DNA of 64,000 nt. Source: Rhodanobacter sp. Soil772 (GTDB lineage Bacteria > Pseudomonadota > Gammaproteobacteria > Xanthomonadales > Rhodanobacteraceae). The translations under genes were made by a program, and so were the position numbers. The notes under the pieces were generated by a model. It was not told the origin of the DNA and did not search any database. It was given only the letters and a program-made list of their open reading frames with translations. The stretch is taken from the NCBI RefSeq assembly GCF_001428385.1, contig NZ_LMSK01000001.1, positions 435,355-499,354 on the forward strand. Reading direction: 5' to 3'. Below, piece after piece: positions 60,818 through 64,000 of the stretch (position 1 is the first letter of the stretch; each line of letters begins with the position of its first letter).

Positions 60818-61447
60818 ATGGCCATGGATCCGATCCAGAACCTCAATTTGATACCGATGGTCGTCGAGCAGACGGCTCGCGGCGAGCGCTCCTACGACAT
60901 CTACTCGCGCCTGTTGAAGGAGCGGGTGATCTTCCTGGTCGGCGAAGTCAACGATCAGGTTGCCAACGTGATCGTTGCGCAAATGCTGTTCCTGGAGTCG
61001 GAGAATCCGGACAAGGACATCCACTTCTACATCAACAGCCCGGGTGGCGCGGTCACCGCCGGCCTGGCGATCTACGACACCATGCAGTTCATCAAGCCGA
61101 ACGTCAGCACGATGTGCATCGGGCAGGCCTGCAGCATGGGTTCGTTCCTGTTGATGGCGGGCGCCAAGGGCAAGCGTTTTGCCTTGCCGAACTCGCGGAT
61201 CATGATCCACCAGCCTTCCGGCGGTGCGCAGGGCCAGGCCACCGACATCGAGATCCAGGCGCGCGAGATCCTGTATATCCGTGAGCGCTTGAACAAGTTG
61301 TATGCCGAACACACCGGCCAGTCGGTCGAGAAGATCGAGCTGGACATGGAGCGCGATCGCTTCATGAGCCCGAACGACGCGAAGGCCTACGGCCTGATCG
61401 ACGAGGTGCTCGACAAGCGCGCCGGCGAGACGGTGAAATCGGCCTGA
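60818..61447 (+). CDS. clpP: ATP-dependent Clp protease proteolytic subunit
   Basis: A 209-residue serine peptidase forming a double heptameric ring. Ser106 in [11 protein letters not shown] and His131 in MIHQPSGG, with an Asp near residue 180, make the triad; [11 protein letters not shown] forms the oxyanion region. The N-terminal 10-15 residues are probably removed by self-processing. GGAGA precedes the ATG. It is degraded-substrate partner to ClpX, encoded next. Confidence 0.97.
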   Translation: MAMDPIQNLNLIPMVVEQTARGERSYDIYSRLLKERVIFLVGEVNDQVANVIVAQMLFLESENPDKDIHFYINSPGGAVTAGLAIYDTMQFIKPNVSTMCIGQACSMGSFLLMAGAKGKRFALPNSRIMIHQPSGGAQGQATDIEIQAREILYIRERLNKLYAEHTGQSVEKIELDMERDRFMSPNDAKAYGLIDEVLDKRAGETVKSA

Positions 61448-61477
61448 TTTCCAGGTTTTACCCCAGAGTCGCGAGAT

Positions 61478-61517
61478 GGGCTCCGTGTCTGCAGGCAGAC
61501 GCGGAGCCCTGTGTTAT
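61478..61517 (+). terminator. Terminator-like hairpin between clpP and clpX
   Basis: GGGCTCCGTGTCTG (61478-61491) pairs with CAGACGCGGAGCCC (61496-61509) through 14 bases with one G-U pair. The following TGTGTTATT is only moderately T-rich, so it may attenuate rather than stop transcription into clpX. Confidence 0.65.
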
Positions 61518-61556
61518 TCTCGCGACGCATCCAGATTTACCAGCGGGATCGAGAGT

Positions 61557-62849
<1,293 letters not shown>

Positions 62850-62874
62850 CCTTTCGGTTCCATCTGCGGCGACG

Positions 62875-62911
62875 ACGGCTCCGGTGATTTCGCCGGGGCC
62901 GTTCTGTTTTT
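62875..62911 (+). terminator. Terminator after clpX
   Basis: ACGGCTCCGG (62875-62884) pairs with CCGGGGCCGT (62893-62902) including one G-U pair, followed by TCTGTTTTT. It separates clpX from lon. Confidence 0.8.
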
Positions 62912-62925
62912 GGCGACCCGCCTGC

Positions 62926-62954
62926 CTTGAGTAGGCTTCCGGTCGCCTCCACTT
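62926..62954 (+). promoter_or_regulatory. Possible heat-shock (sigma 32) promoter of lon
   Basis: CTTGAGT (62926-62932) and CTCCACTT (62947-62954), 14 bases apart, resemble the sigma 32 elements CTTGAAA and CCCCATNT. It lies 68 bases before lon, whose relatives are heat-induced. The match is imperfect. Confidence 0.4.
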
Positions 62955-63021
62955 GACGAGTTGACAGGCCCGGCGCAGTGTCGGGACGAAACCAGATCCG
63001 AATCCGAGGGACCCCTCTTTC

Positions 63022-64000
63022 ATGGCCAAGAACGCCCCCCTTCCTGCTGCGCTGGACGTTCTGCCGGTGTTGCCGTTGCGCGACGTGGTGGTTTATCCGC
63101 ACATGGTCATCCCGTTGTTTGTCGGTCGCGACAAGTCCATGCGTGCGCTGGAGCGCGCGATGGAAGGCGAGCGGCAGATCCTGCTGATCGCGCAGAAAAG
63201 TCCGGATATCGACGACCCGGAAATTGCCGATCTGCACCAGGTCGGCACGCTGGCCGGTGTGCTGCAGCTGCTGAAATTGCCCGATGGCACGGTCAAGGTG
63301 CTGGTCGAGGGCCAGTCACGCGTGGCGGTCGAGGATTTCAAGGAAGCAGACGGCATGCTGACCGCCCGTTCGCGCGTGATTGAGCCGGTCTACAACGCGA
63401 AGGAACGTGAGCTCGACGTGGTCTCGCGCACGCTGATCTCGCTGTTCGAACAGCTGGTCAAGCAGAGCCGCAAGCTGCCGCCGGAAGTGCTGGCGAGCCT
63501 GTCCGGCATCGACGACCCGTCGCGCGTGGCCGATTCCATCGCTGCGCATTTGTCCGTGCGCATGGCCGACAAGCAGAAGGTGCTGGAGACCGCCGACGTC
63601 GGTCAGCGGCTGGAGCTGCTGATCGGCCTGGTCGACGGCGAGATGGACCTGCAGCAAGTGGAGAAGCGTATCCGCGGCCGGGTCAAGTCGCAGATGGAGA
63701 AGAGCCAGCGCGAGTACTACCTCAACGAGCAGATGAAGGCGATCCAGAAGGAGCTCGGCGACAGCGGGGATGGCCCGAACGAGGTCGAGGAACTGCAGAA
63801 GAAGATCGAGGGCTCCGGCATGCCCAAGGCCGTGCTGACCAAGGCGCGGCAGGAGTTCAGCAAGCTCAAGCAGATGTCGCCGATGTCGGCCGAGGCCACC
63901 GTGGTGCGCAACTACCTCGACTGGCTGGTCGGCGTGCCGTGGAAGAAGCGCAGCAAGGTGCGCAAGGATCTGCAGCTGGCGCAGGAAGTGCTCGACGCCG
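63022..64000 (+). CDS. lon: Lon protease (5' part, runs off the window)
   Basis: The first 326 codons of an ATP-dependent Lon protease. The N-terminal substrate-binding domain begins VLPVLPLRDVVVYPHMVIPL and runs to about residue 200. The coiled-coil segment (SQREYYLNEQMKAIQKELGD) and the junction DWLVGVPWKK lead towards the AAA module, which lies beyond the end. The frame is open throughout. It closes the tig-clpP-clpX-lon series. Confidence 0.96.
   Translation, partial: MAKNAPLPAALDVLPVLPLRDVVVYPHMVIPLFVGRDKSMRALERAMEGERQILLIAQKSPDIDDPEIADLHQVGTLAGVLQLLKLPDGTVKVLVEGQSRVAVEDFKEADGMLTARSRVIEPVYNAKERELDVVSRTLISLFEQLVKQSRKLPPEVLASLSGIDDPSRVADSIAAHLSVRMADKQKVLETADVGQRLELLIGLVDGEMDLQQVEKRIRGRVKSQMEKSQREYYLNEQMKAIQKELGDSGDGPNEVEELQKKIEGSGMPKAVLTKARQEFSKLKQMSPMSAEATVVRNYLDWLVGVPWKKRSKVRKDLQLAQEVLDA

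Overview
The window is a high-GC gammaproteobacterial chromosome segment. Its gene set and order (trigger factor-clpP-clpX-lon, rlmE-ftsH, ftsB-ispD-ispF, surE-pcm-nlpD, an Xcc1710/Mth938-like protein) point to the Xanthomonadales. The coupling of a haem-copper oxidase with a quinol-type NO reductase would suit a Rhodanobacter/Dyella-like member of the Rhodanobacteraceae. The taxonomic call is inference from gene content. I saw no prophage, transposase gene or CRISPR array.

Layout. (1) About 0-28.6 kb is an accessory-style region of mostly single genes on both strands: two diguanylate cyclases, several exported hydrolases (DUF885, amidohydrolase, M61, penicillin-acylase family, a two-DTG aspartyl-protease-like protein, patatin), a sirtuin, a Nu-class GST, a Tat-exported flavoprotein, small detox/unknown families, and an ArsR-SRPBCC-DUF1428 cassette. 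A MITE/REP-like palindromic element at 9.53-9.68 kb precedes a lipoprotein gene of atypical codon use. (2) 28.7-38.3 kb is a low-oxygen/nitric-oxide region: a cbb3-like oxidase operon with a near-perfect FNR/Anr box at a class II position, a convergent quinol NO reductase, and, divergent from the latter, a TenA/PqqC-like protein followed by a PAS-GGDEF-EAL regulator. (3) 38.4-42.8 kb holds lipA (with its own FNR-like box inside a hairpin), a small conserved protein, an AhpD-like protein, a cysteine synthase and a Xaa-Pro aminopeptidase. (4) 43.0-58.1 kb is a dense housekeeping block with many ATGA/GTGA/TGATG start-stop overlaps: pyrG-kdsA-eno-ftsB-ispD-ispF-mgtE-truD, smr, surE-pcm-yqaA-nlpD, yhbY-Mth938, rlmE-ftsH. 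(5) 58.3-59.4 kb has six tRNA genes (Arg-ACG, Pro-TGG, Arg-TCT, His-GTG, Lys-CTT, Leu-TAG) with recognisable promoters and terminators. (6) 59.5-64 kb carries tig-clpP-clpX-lon; lon runs off the end.

The most interesting signals are: the unusual cbb3-like operon (catalytic subunit, a CcoO-like subunit fused to an extra cytochrome c domain, a 54-residue membrane peptide and an Ig-like membrane-anchored protein) under an apparent FNR box; the NO-reductase/c-di-GMP divergon with two palindromic operator candidates; and an in-frame, lower-GC, roughly palindromic insertion inside enolase that looks like a selfish palindromic element in a coding sequence.
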